Of a stretch of 64,000 nucleotides of DNA, positions 36,812 through 45,022 are shown one piece after another. Both the position numbers and the translations under genes were made by a program. Positions within the stretch are counted from its first letter, which is position 1; each line of letters opens with the position of its first letter. Source of the stretch: Paenibacillus sp. FSL R10-2734 (GTDB lineage Bacteria; Bacillota; Bacilli; Paenibacillales; Paenibacillaceae); assembly GCF_037963865.1 (NCBI RefSeq), contig NZ_CP150170.1, positions 6,262,001 to 6,326,000 of the forward strand. Reading direction: 5' to 3'. The notes beneath the pieces were generated by a model. The model was not told where the DNA came from, searched no databases, and was given only the letters and a program-made list of their open reading frames with translations.

Positions 36812-38340
36812 ACGGCGCTCTCCTCTCTGTTATGAACACCAGCCATCAATAGTCCAATACTCTCTCGATTTGCTTCCTCATGTGTACTTTCACCAATGAT
36901 GGAGCCGTTGTAGATCACTAGAATCCGGTCGGACAAGTGAAGCAGCTCATCTAAATCCTCGGAAATTAACAGTACGCCACTACCTGAACCGCGCAGCTCC
37001 ATAAGGAGTTCATGAACTCCAGCTGTAGCGCCTACATCCAGTCCTTGCGTCGGATGAACGGCGACCATCAGCTTTGGACGATGACTGATCTCACGTGCGA
37101 ACAGCAGCTTCTGCTGATTACCACCTGACAATTGCTGTACTGGCGTATCCAGCTCAGGTGTTGTAACGTTAAAGCGCTGGACCAGCTCCTCTGTCCACGA
37201 ACGGTTCTTCGCGGCCTTCAGGAAACCAAATTTAGAGTGCTCCTCTGAGCGGTAGGATTTGAACAAAAGATTATCCACCGATCCGAGGCGCCCGGCTAAG
37301 CCGCTCTTCATCCGGTTCTCCGGCACATGGGAGATTCCTGAATCAATCGCCCCTCTTACCGAAGCTGATTTCACCGTCTTTCCATCAAAAGTGATCTCAC
37401 CACTTTTCCATCCCCTAAGACCTGTTAACACTTCGGCCAGCTCCTTTTGCCCATTGCCAGCTACCCCAGCTATACCTACAATCTCCCCTTTGCTTACGTT
37501 CAGAGAGAAATGATCCAGTGCTTTTTGCCCGTGATCGGCATATACGTCTAAGCCCTTCACTTCTAACAGAGAATCTCCCTCAGGGGCTTCCCGTTCTTGG
37601 CGGGTGATGATAACTTCCTTACCTACCATCAAACGAGCTAACTCAAGCTCATCTGTATCCGCAGTAGTCAGCGTAGCGATCATTTTCCCTTTACGCATGA
37701 CGGAAATTCGATCTGAGGAAGCCATAACCTCTTTCATTTTGTGTGTGGTCATGATGACCGTCTTCCCTGCCTGCTTCATTACACGCAAAGTCTCAAACAG
37801 CTGCTCTACCTCACCTGGGGTCAGCACGGAGGTTGGTTCATCCAGAATGATAATGTCAGCTCCGCGATAAAGCGTCTTAACGATTTCAACACGCTGTTGT
37901 TCTCCCACGGACAGCTGCCAGATCGGGCGATCCACCGGGAAATTCAGTCCAAACTGCTCCGCTAGTGTCTCTATCTCCTTGCGTTTATTCTTCATCCACT
38001 TACGTCCGCGCCAGAAAGACGACTTTTCGCCAAGCACGATATTTTCCGCCGCTGTAAGGCTTTGCACCAGCCTAAAGTTCTGAAATACCATACCTACACC
38101 AAGCTGTGCAGCATCTTTAGGAGAACGAATATGAGCTGCTTTCCCATGAATGAAGATTTCGCCTTCATCTGCTCTGTACACCCCTGACAGCATGCTCATC
38201 ACCGTGCTCTTTCCTGCTCCATTCTCACCAAGCAGTGCATGAATCTCTCCCGCATTTGCCGAAAAGTCGACTTGATCACTGGCGGTTACCGAGCCGAATT
38301 TTTTCACAATTCCCCGCATTTCAACTGAAGTTCCCCGCAT
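36808..38340 (-). CDS. Nucleoside/purine ABC importer ATPase with two nucleotide-binding domains
   Basis: 510 residues from ATG 38340, which has GGAGGCG about 7 bp upstream; the open frame extends 25 codons further without support. Two ATP-binding domains in tandem: Walker A GENGAGKST with signature LSVGEQQRVEI and Walker B DIIILDEPTSVLTP in the first half; a degenerate Walker A GVAGNGQKE with LSGGNQQKLLFARE in the second, as is usual for sugar/nucleoside (RbsA-like) ATPases. It powers the importer formed by the two downstream permeases. Confidence 0.93.
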   Translation of the reverse strand: MRGTSVEMRGIVKKFGSVTASDQVDFSANAGEIHALLGENGAGKSTVMSMLSGVYRADEGEIFIHGKAAHIRSPKDAAQLGVGMVFQNFRLVQSLTAAENIVLGEKSSFWRGRKWMKNKRKEIETLAEQFGLNFPVDRPIWQLSVGEQQRVEIVKTLYRGADIIILDEPTSVLTPGEVEQLFETLRVMKQAGKTVIMTTHKMKEVMASSDRISVMRKGKMIATLTTADTDELELARLMVGKEVIITRQEREAPEGDSLLEVKGLDVYADHGQKALDHFSLNVSKGEIVGIAGVAGNGQKELAEVLTGLRGWKSGEITFDGKTVKSASVRGAIDSGISHVPENRMKSGLAGRLGSVDNLLFKSYRSEEHSKFGFLKAAKNRSWTEELVQRFNVTTPELDTPVQQLSGGNQQKLLFAREISHRPKLMVAVHPTQGLDVGATAGVHELLMELRGSGSGVLLISEDLDELLHLSDRILVIYNGSIIGESTHEEANRESIGLLMAGVHNREESAV

Positions 38341-38452
38341 GGTATGAACGCCTCCTTCCTTCAATTTGTAGGACGGGTGGGGAAGTTTCCGCTTTATGGA
38401 ATCCGCCCCACCCATAGATCGTGCACATTTTATTCAGTATTTTTTAAAAAGA

Positions 38453-39592
38453 TTATTGCGGGATGGTTCCTTCCACACCTTTAACGAGCCAGTTCATGCC
38501 CAGCACTTCCTCAAGGGTCAGTTTTTGACCTTCTTGAACCTTCACATTCCCTTGGTTATCTGAGATCGGACCTGTGAAAACCTCAAGCTCCCCACTGATG
38601 ATTTTGGCTTTAGCGTCTTCCACAAGCTTTTTCACATCATCTGGGATTTTGTTTCCGAAAGGAGCCAGCTCTACCATACCGTCAGCCATACCCCCGGAAT
38701 ATTGCTCGCTTTTCCACGTTCCGTCCATAACCGCCTGCACAGCTTTTACGTAATAAGGACCCCAATTCCATACCGGATTCGTCAAATAATTGTCCGGAGC
38801 GTATTTGCTCATATCCGAGTCATTGCCCCCGGCAAAAGCTCCTCGTTCAGCAGCAGCCTGCAGTGTTGCAGGTGAATCCTGATAGGCCAAAAGTACATCC
38901 GCACCCTTATCCAGCAAGCTGATTGCCGCTTGACGTTCGGTCGTCGGGTCATACCATGTATTCGTCCACACCACGTTCACCTTCACATCAGGATTGACGC
39001 TTTGTGCTCCAAGGGTAAAAGCATTTAAGTTATAAATCACTTCGCTGATCGGAAAAGCGCCCACATAACCCAGCTGATTGTTTTTGGTCATTTTTCCTGC
39101 TACTATACCGCTGAGATAACTGGCTTGATAGTTCTTCCCGAAGTAGGTCCCCATGTTCTCTGCGGTTTTGTAACCCGAAGCATGGAGGAACTTCACATTG
39201 GGGAATTTGCCTGCTACATTTAATGTAAAATCCATATATCCAAAGCTCGTTGTAAACACGATATCGTGTGATTGCGCAAGCTCTGTGATGATTCGTTCGG
39301 CGTCAGCACTTTCAGGGACATTTTCTACAAAGTCAGCTTTAATCCCAAGCTCCTTCTCCATATACAGCCGCCCTTGATCATGTTGGTATGTGTAGCCGCC
39401 ATCTCCTGGAGGTCCGATATAAACAAAAGCAACTGTAGGTTTCTTCGCAGCCGGTTCTGTTGTTGCAGTTGCCTCTGTTGCCGCTGTAGTTGTCGCCGGT
39501 GCCTCTGTTGCTTTTGCACACCCCACCAAAGCCACCGTCATTAGAACCATTAATGCAAGACAAGATGTTATGAACTGACCCCTTTTTTTCAT
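38453..39592 (-). CDS. BMP-family lipoprotein, substrate-binding subunit of the purine importer
   Basis: 379 residues from ATG 39592, preceded by GGAGGAG; an upstream in-frame start is unsupported. Lipoprotein signal with lipobox ALVGC at residue about 26, then a Thr/Ala/Glu-rich linker. The BMP fold follows: FVYIGPPGDGGYTYQHDQG, HDIVFTTSFGYMD, NQLGYVGAFPISEV and ADVLLAYQDSPATLQAA. BMP proteins (PnrA, NupN-type, BmpA) bind nucleosides or related purines outside the membrane. It is the first gene of the about 14.7-kb importer and purine-degradation operon. Confidence 0.92.
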   Translation of the reverse strand: MKKRGQFITSCLALMVLMTVALVGCAKATEAPATTTAATEATATTEPAAKKPTVAFVYIGPPGDGGYTYQHDQGRLYMEKELGIKADFVENVPESADAERIITELAQSHDIVFTTSFGYMDFTLNVAGKFPNVKFLHASGYKTAENMGTYFGKNYQASYLSGIVAGKMTKNNQLGYVGAFPISEVIYNLNAFTLGAQSVNPDVKVNVVWTNTWYDPTTERQAAISLLDKGADVLLAYQDSPATLQAAAERGAFAGGNDSDMSKYAPDNYLTNPVWNWGPYYVKAVQAVMDGTWKSEQYSGGMADGMVELAPFGNKIPDDVKKLVEDAKAKIISGELEVFTGPISDNQGNVKVQEGQKLTLEEVLGMNWLVKGVEGTIPQ

Positions 39593-39647
39593 AATTCTCC
39601 TCCTCCAAATCATCTCTCATCATGGCTGCAACCATTAATGTACTTCT

Positions 39648-39687
39648 ACTATACTTAGAGGTGGCCTTGACGTAAATTTATATAACA
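39648..39687 (-). promoter_or_regulatory. Promoter of the importer-puc operon with GlnR/TnrA-like box
   Basis: On minus: TTTACG (39676-39671), 17-bp spacer, TATAGT (39653-39648), giving a transcript start near 39641 and a leader of about 50 nt. CGTAAATTTATATAACA (39671-39687, plus strand) matches the GlnR/TnrA consensus TGTNAN7TNACA at every fixed base but the first. It overlaps the -35 box. Function inferred. Confidence 0.5.
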
Positions 39688-39765
39688 TACGTTTGTATTT
39701 GAATATAAGAATCAGAACTTTTTTTGTGTGTAATGCACTAATCGGTTTATTCGAGGTGAGTTACA

Positions 39766-39782
39766 TGTCACATTATATGACT
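39766..39782. promoter_or_regulatory. Second GlnR/TnrA-like box upstream of the importer operon
   Basis: TGTCACATTATATGACT matches TGTNAN7TNACA except for the last base. It lies about 125 bp upstream of the predicted transcript start of the BMP gene. Confidence 0.4.
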
Positions 39783-39830
39783 ATAGGCGGAAAAGGAACA
39801 CTCCTTTAGATTACTTTTTAGACTATATCT

Positions 39831-40454
39831 TCACTTTCCGTTTCTCAGCATCCATTGCTCCTGAATCTCACCAAAATCCTCTTTTGTATCTGCATCCATA
39901 AAATAATGGGCAGAAGCAGATTCCAGAACAATCCCCTTATAATCAGGCGAACGCAAAATCCCCGCCGCTCCTCGATCTCCATCCAGTCCCTGCAACGCTG
40001 GAAATAACGTCTTCGAGAATAACGCCGGGGGCATAGCCGATCCATTACTGACGCTAGCTACATAATCCATCCCCGGTGATTGTTCAAACGTTTGTATAAG
40101 ACGGTTCACTAATGCCGTAGTAATAAAAGGCTGATCCGCGAGCGCCACAACTACTGCATCAGGCTGCAAAGGCAGCACAGCATTAAGCCCGCAGCGCAGT
40201 GAAAAAGACAAACCTAAATGTGCGGTTAAGCAAGTTTCAGTACGTCTAATCCCTTGCGGTTCAATCGCGGGTGGCAGCCATTCCAAGTTGTCATCCGCAC
40301 GCACCACGACGATAAGCGGTTCAAGATTGCAGCGATCCAATTCACTAAGCGCGACGCTCCCGAGCGAGACCTCCTGCGACAATTTCAGTGAAACCTTGGA
40401 CACGCCCATCCGCCTGCTCTGCCCCGCTGCCAAATATATTCCTGCTACTTTCAA
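39831..40454 (-). CDS. pucB: MobA-like nucleotidyltransferase for molybdenum cofactor
   Basis: 207 residues from a TTG start at 40454 with AAAGGAG 9 bp upstream. The N-terminal nucleotide-binding motif is AGIYLAAGQSRRMGVSK, then VVVALADQPFITTALVN with a metal-binding Asp. Proteins of this type (PucB/MocA) attach CMP to molybdopterin to make the cytosine dinucleotide form, or mature the cofactor of xanthine dehydrogenase. Its first 110 bp overlap the end of the upstream XdhC-family gene in another frame. Together these two genes supply the cofactor for PucCDE. Confidence 0.88.
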   Translation of the reverse strand: MKVAGIYLAAGQSRRMGVSKVSLKLSQEVSLGSVALSELDRCNLEPLIVVVRADDNLEWLPPAIEPQGIRRTETCLTAHLGLSFSLRCGLNAVLPLQPDAVVVALADQPFITTALVNRLIQTFEQSPGMDYVASVSNGSAMPPALFSKTLFPALQGLDGDRGAAGILRSPDYKGIVLESASAHYFMDADTKEDFGEIQEQWMLRNGK

Positions 40455-41469
40455 AACTATCCACTCCTTTAGGCAGCTCTCGTAAGCCCGCCCTTCTAAT
40501 TTGAATGATTTCCGCTATAATACTGACCGCAATTTCCTCGGGACCTTCTCCACCAATGGGCAGCCCTACTGGCGCATGTAAAGATGCAGGAGCCTCAAGC
40601 CCTTCTAATAAAAGAGCTGTCCGCGCCTTTGAACCAATAATTCCGATGTACAGCGGAGCTAGCGGAATCACGCTCTCCAGGAACTGTCTATCCCGCCCAA
40701 TTTGATGGCTACAAATCAGCACATAATCCCCCTGAGCTACACCCAATCGCTTAGCAACCTCCGTTGGAGAACAAATGATTCGTTCAGCGTGAGGAAACTC
40801 ATTTTGCAGACTTCCTTCGCGCCAATCCGCAACCGTAATCCGAAAGCCAACTCTGCCCGCAAGCTCTACAATCGGAACCACATCACGTCCCCCGCCAAAA
40901 ATTACAAGCCGCGGTTTGGGCACAAAGGACGTATGGAATGCTGTCAATTCTACTGGAGCGGCCATGAATCGGCCTGTCGCCAGGCTTTCTTTTGCCGAGT
41001 GGGATAATTTCGGAGCTTTCTTGTTCTGCGATAATGAAGTATCAGCATCCAGCTCTAGCCTATAGCTAAAACCTCTCTCCGCAGCTTCACGGAACAAAAT
41101 TAGCTTCTCTCCCGCAGCCAGCCTGTCACTCACCAGCACCAAAAGCTCATATAACTTCCCCTGCACAGGTTCAAGCACCACTTTGATTTTGCCCCCGCAG
41201 CCGACAGTCTCACCCCAGGACAAATCATCGGGAGACAACATATTGTACTCCACAATTTCGGGCAGCCCTCGTTCCCATATCTCAGAAGTTCGCAGCTGCA
41301 GATCGCTTTCCAGACAACCTGGACTCAGACTCCCAATCGTGCCTCCTTCAAAAAACAACATCACCGCCCCAGGTTTACGATACGAGTGTCCCTCTACTTC
41401 TATCAGCGTTGCCAGCACCGCGGGCGCCTTATGGGTTTGAATATGCATTGCGATCTCATGTGTATTCAC
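40345..41469 (-). CDS. pucA: XdhC/CoxI family xanthine dehydrogenase maturation factor
   Basis: 374 residues from GTG 41469 after GGAGGGG. The XdhC_CoxI domain opens APAVLATLIEVEGHSYRKPG and includes SPGCLESDL and ETVGCGGKIKVVLEP. The C-terminal Rossmann part has LVIFGGGRDVVPIVELAGRVGF and PLYIGIIGSKAR. Such proteins bind the molybdenum cofactor and load the sulphurated form into xanthine dehydrogenase. The family usually ends soon after the EIAVSIIAEIIQIRR segment; here about 45 further residues overlap the pucB start region. The 39-bp gap to pucR upstream suggests one transcript. Confidence 0.88.
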   Translation of the reverse strand: MNTHEIAMHIQTHKAPAVLATLIEVEGHSYRKPGAVMLFFEGGTIGSLSPGCLESDLQLRTSEIWERGLPEIVEYNMLSPDDLSWGETVGCGGKIKVVLEPVQGKLYELLVLVSDRLAAGEKLILFREAAERGFSYRLELDADTSLSQNKKAPKLSHSAKESLATGRFMAAPVELTAFHTSFVPKPRLVIFGGGRDVVPIVELAGRVGFRITVADWREGSLQNEFPHAERIICSPTEVAKRLGVAQGDYVLICSHQIGRDRQFLESVIPLAPLYIGIIGSKARTALLLEGLEAPASLHAPVGLPIGGEGPEEIAVSIIAEIIQIRRAGLRELPKGVDSFESSRNIFGSGAEQADGRVQGFTEIVAGGLARERRA

Positions 41470-41508
41470 GAGGTTCCCCTCCTCCGTGTTTGCATTTCAA
41501 CCCAGACC

Positions 41509-43083
41509 TCAGTCCCGCCCAAGCATCCTTCGAAACATGAACACTAGCTTCAGCCTCATTAGATCATTTATTTTTTTAAGATCGACGTCCAGCAGCTCAC
41601 TAAGCTTCTCGATCCGGTAGGTGGCTGTGTTCCGATGAATAAATAGCTTTTTGGCTGTCTCATTGACATGACCATCGTTCTCTAAATAAACTTCCAGCGT
41701 CCGCAGCATTTCCCTAACATACTCTGGTTCCCGAGTGAGCAGTCTCCTAAGCGTACCGTTGCAATATTTCTCCATAACTTCTGTCGGGATTTGCCCGAGA
41801 AGCAAGTTAAGCTCAAGCTGCCGATAATGCACAACATTCCCATGCACTCCGCCAAGCTGAAGCATTCCCATACATTCCTTTACCTCTGCAAAAGCCTCCC
41901 TCAGCCCCTCCGGCTTCGCTTTACAACTGCTTATCGCAGCTCGCGGATAATAACACTTGTTAAACTTCACGTTGTCAAAACAAGCATGAATTATATCCCG
42001 AAATTGTTCAGGACTCTGGCGATCTCCCGGATAGATGGACAATAACCCTTGATCTACGACCACATGAAGCCCCTTTAGTTCCCGCAGCACAGGGTGCTCA
42101 GTGTATTCTTCTTTTAATCTAAGCAGCTCACTTTGGCGTTCCTCACCAGTCGCGGTAGTATCAGTTAATAAGAGGAAAAATGGTGATTGAAGCAGCTCTA
42201 TCTCCAAGTTGAGGGCGGCCTGCGCCAAATCTGTATAAGATAAGTTACCACTCAGACAACGTCTCAGTAATCCACTAAACTCCCTCTGTTCTGCCTGTTC
42301 AAAATAATCCTCGTAGCCTGAATGAATATGATAAGAAATAAGTTCAGCCCCCTGAACGAACAAGTTCTCTTCTACCGGGAGCAACAAAGGATCGATGGAA
42401 CAATACAATAGATAGCCGGAGCACTTATCTCCTTGCATTAGCGGCGTACGATAACCAGTATGATCCACTATACGAAAGCGCTGATTCCGTTCCTGCCATG
42501 GCCACCCCTCCAGCAGCTGCGAGGAATGATATTCAGAGTTGTTGTAGATCACATCCCCCCGTGCACTAATTACCACAAGTGAATGGCCAATTACTTCAGA
42601 CACCGAATCAAACAATGGACGGCTACGGACGGATCGTAAGGCGAATTGCATCAGCTTTTTCTGCTTCTCCATAATGCTCTGCAGAACGTGGGTGCTGCGG
42701 CTAAGCTCGGCGCGAAACAGACCATTCATCTGATCCGAAAACGTGAACTGGAACGGCAACTGGATTAAAGGGAAGTTAAGGAATTCTGCTTCAGCGATCA
42801 GCTGCTCTGGTACCTCATCCCAAAATCGTCCCAGCTTAATACCCAAGGCCGATGATCCCCTGCGATTCAATGTTTGCAGCAAGGCAGAGGCATCCTCCAG
42901 ATTGTCTTTGATTAAATAGGCTGTCGTTAGCAGCATCTCGCCTTCTTTGATCCAATCCGAAATATCGGGTGCGTCCATCACATTAATCGACTTCACAATT
43001 CGATGTTTCCCCTTGGAACCCGCGATAAGCTTCGCCTCGGACAAAGGATAAATGGACAACGCTTCTTCAACCGTAAGATGCAT
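41509..43083 (-). CDS. pucR: PucR-family transcriptional regulator of purine catabolism
   Basis: 524 residues from ATG 43083, which follows AAAGGAGGG; an in-frame upstream start is less likely. The N-terminal PucR domain (about 3-125, MLLTTAYLIKDN region) is followed by a middle GGDEF-like region and a C-terminal helix-turn-helix (HVNETAKKLFIHRNTATYRI). B. subtilis PucR activates the puc genes in response to allantoin-type intermediates. A consensus GlnR/TnrA box lies 47 bp upstream, so nitrogen limitation probably controls its synthesis. Downstream pucA and pucB appear to be in the same operon. Confidence 0.92.
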   Translation of the reverse strand: MHLTVEEALSIYPLSEAKLIAGSKGKHRIVKSINVMDAPDISDWIKEGEMLLTTAYLIKDNLEDASALLQTLNRRGSSALGIKLGRFWDEVPEQLIAEAEFLNFPLIQLPFQFTFSDQMNGLFRAELSRSTHVLQSIMEKQKKLMQFALRSVRSRPLFDSVSEVIGHSLVVISARGDVIYNNSEYHSSQLLEGWPWQERNQRFRIVDHTGYRTPLMQGDKCSGYLLYCSIDPLLLPVEENLFVQGAELISYHIHSGYEDYFEQAEQREFSGLLRRCLSGNLSYTDLAQAALNLEIELLQSPFFLLLTDTTATGEERQSELLRLKEEYTEHPVLRELKGLHVVVDQGLLSIYPGDRQSPEQFRDIIHACFDNVKFNKCYYPRAAISSCKAKPEGLREAFAEVKECMGMLQLGGVHGNVVHYRQLELNLLLGQIPTEVMEKYCNGTLRRLLTREPEYVREMLRTLEVYLENDGHVNETAKKLFIHRNTATYRIEKLSELLDVDLKKINDLMRLKLVFMFRRMLGRD

Positions 43084-43129
43084 GCCATCCCTCCTTTTTA
43101 GGATCAATACAACCATTTCTGATTTATAA

Positions 43130-43146
43130 TGTTATTTTATGTAACA
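43130..43146. promoter_or_regulatory. GlnR/TnrA box upstream of pucR
   Basis: TGTTATTTTATGTAACA fits TGTNAN7TNACA at all fixed positions and is a near-perfect palindrome. On minus it adjoins a TATAAT-like -10 sequence of pucR. Confidence 0.7.
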
Positions 43147-43202
43147 TTATAATTAAAATGAACCTTCTTGAATAGAGAAAATTTTAAATTTCATGTTTAT
43201 CA

Positions 43203-43219
43203 TGTAATCAAACATAACA
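43203..43219. promoter_or_regulatory. Second GlnR/TnrA box in the pucR-ridA intergenic region
   Basis: TGTAATCAAACATAACA fits TGTNAN7TNACA at all fixed positions. It lies 120 bp before the RidA-family start and 120 bp before pucR. A TATAAT (43278-43283) downstream is a likely -10 for the RidA-family gene. Confidence 0.65.
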
Positions 43220-43322
43220 TTAAATAATCGTATTTGATCAATTATTAATCTTTTGTTCATGTCACACGTGCTAGAAGTATAATAAGATCGGGCAATATTA
43301 GGATGGATTCGGAGGGGATCTT

Positions 43323-43706
43323 TTGAGTAAAAAACAAGTATTTACAGGTTCACCATGGGAATCGGTGGTAGGATATTCTCGCGCCATTCGAATTGGCAAT
43401 CGGATCGAAGTCGCAGGAACAACAGCCATGCAAGACGGGGAAGTGATCGGTGTAGGAGATCCATATGCGCAGACGAAATTCATTCTACATACCATTGAAA
43501 AAGCACTTAACCAGCTAGACGCTGATTTGTCGCATGTAATTAGAACAAGAATGTTCGTAACGGACATCTCCCGCTGGGAAGAAGTCGGCAAAGCACACGG
43601 CGAATTCTTCAAAGACATTCAGCCTGTAGCAACCATGGTAGAGGTAAAAGCGCTCATTGATCCACTACTGCTAGTAGAAATAGAAGTCGAGGCATTCGTA
43701 GAATAG
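43323..43706 (+). CDS. RidA/YjgF/UK114 family protein
   Basis: 127 residues from a TTG start with GGAGGGG 7 bp upstream. The fold is marked by YSRAIRIGNRIEVAGTTA, QTKFILHTIEKALNQLDADL and the substrate-binding Arg in VIRTRMFVTDIS. RidA proteins hydrolyse reactive enamines and imines; relatives occur in purine and pyrimidine breakdown clusters. It is divergent from pucR and shares the intergenic region with two GlnR/TnrA boxes, so it is likely co-regulated. A role in cleaning up imine intermediates of purine breakdown is inference. Confidence 0.9.
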   Translation: MSKKQVFTGSPWESVVGYSRAIRIGNRIEVAGTTAMQDGEVIGVGDPYAQTKFILHTIEKALNQLDADLSHVIRTRMFVTDISRWEEVGKAHGEFFKDIQPVATMVEVKALIDPLLLVEIEVEAFVE

Positions 43707-43725
43707 ACCACGCATGGGGCATGGG

Positions 43726-43754
43726 GCACCTTCTTTGTGGAAGGTGCTTTGTTT
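43726..43754 (+). terminator. Terminator after the RidA-family gene
   Basis: GCACCTTC (43726-43733) and GAAGGTGC (43740-43747) enclose a short loop, followed by TTTGTTT. Confidence 0.75.
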
Positions 43755-43809
43755 GCGTGTTCATCGGGCGGGCTGTGGTGGGCCACTATTTGTGGGGAAA
43801 ATACGGCCT

Positions 43810-44676
43810 CTTTCCGGCGTTATGGCCGGAATCACTGAATTCTGGGGGATTTATGCTCCTCTTTCCGGAGATATGACCGGTATTACAGGATTCTAGGGTA
43901 TTTATGCACCTCTTTCCGGCGATTTGGCCGGAATTCTTGGATTCTGGGGCATTTATACCCCTCTTTCCAGCTATATGACCGGAATTACAGGATTCTAGGG
44001 GATTTATCCCCCTCTTTCCGGCGATGTGGTCGGAATTGCTGAATTCTGGGGGATTTATCCCCCTCTTTCCTGCAATATCGCCGGAATTACTGAATTTCAG
44101 GGCATTTATACCCCTCCTTCCGGTAATATGGCCGGAATTGCTGAATTCTGGGGGATTTATACCCCTCCTTCCGGTAATATGGCCGGAATTGCTGAATTCC
44201 GAGGCATTTATGCTCCTCTTTCCGGTGATATGGCCGGGATTGCTGAATTCTAGAGCATTCGTGACCCTCTTTCCGGCGATATGAGCCAGCTTCTCGGATT
44301 CTACGGGATTTATACCGTTCTTTTCAGCTATATGAGCCAATTTTCTGGATTCTGCGGGTTTTATACCGTTCTTTTCAGCTATATGAGCCAATTTTCTGGA
44401 TTCTACGGGATTTATACCGTTCTTTTCAGCTACACGAGCCACTTTCTCGAATTCTACGGGATTTATACCGTTCTTTTTAGCTACACGAGCCACTTTCTCG
44501 AATTCTACGGGATTTATACCGTTCTTTTTAGCTACACGAGCTACTTTCTCGGATTCTACGGGATTTATACCGTTCTTTTCAGCTATATGAGTCAATTTTC
44601 TGGATTCTGCGGGATTTATACCGTTCTTTTTAGCTATATAGGCCATTTTCCTGGATTCTGCGGGATTTATACCGCT
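43810..44676. repeat. Array of seventeen 51-bp tandem repeats
   Basis: Units start every 51 bp from 43810 and all seventeen are exactly 51 bp, with no insertion or deletion. Two subfamilies are visible: units 1-9 carry CCGGCGATATGGCCGG, a small dyad, and units 10-17 carry TTCAGCTATATGAGCC. All share a GGATTTATAC-like end. Read on minus, an open frame (43786-44718, GTG start, no ribosome site) gives a 17-residue repeat with consensus RGINPxEFSNSGHIAGK and no stop. Read on plus, the repeat is LSGDMAGIAEFWGIYTP, but units 2, 4 and 9 contain TAG. Many unit differences are silent in the plus reading. I therefore list it as a repeat, not a gene. It follows the RidA-family terminator. Confidence 0.9.
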
Positions 44677-45022
44677 TATACCGCTCATCCCCATATGGAC
44701 GTATTCACTATTTTCCACTGGGCTTATACCATAATTTTGAGCTCTGAGTTTACCTTTAATTCCAACATACCTCTATTGAACACAACTCTATTGAACCCAC
44801 CTCCCCCACCTTGGTAATCAGAACAAACTATTCTGCCCCCCCCCTAGATGCTATGGAAACTAAGCACCTCAAGGTTTATTGAGGACTCATCTGTCTGAGG
44901 ATAAGAGGTGGGATTGTCATGTGTGTGAATGTCATATGGGATTATCAGTCGAGCTTATACTTAAATGGCTGGCAGCAAGCACCTTTGGTCTCTTTTTCTC
45001 AGAACAAATTTTATCCATCATC
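44677..45022. other. Gap between the repeat array and the amidase gene
   Basis: Contains a run of nine C residues near 44837-44845 and a small hairpin CCTCAAGGTTTATTGAGG near 44867-44885. I see no convincing gene or terminator. Confidence 0.4.

Noticed and set aside
43810..44676. CRISPR array
   Set aside because: The 51-bp units are contiguous without spacers.
43786..44718. 310-codon minus-strand ORF over the repeat array
   Set aside because: GTG start without a ribosome site. Frame openness can result from the 51-bp period, so not listed as a gene.
44281..44817. 178-codon plus-strand ORF over the repeat array
   Set aside because: No ribosome site, begins inside the array after a TAG-containing unit, and ends in proline-rich unrelated sequence. 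Kept only as part of the repeat discussion.
44820..44900. T-box or other amino-acid riboswitch near the C-run
   Set aside because: No specifier or conserved antiterminator sequence is visible; only a short hairpin.
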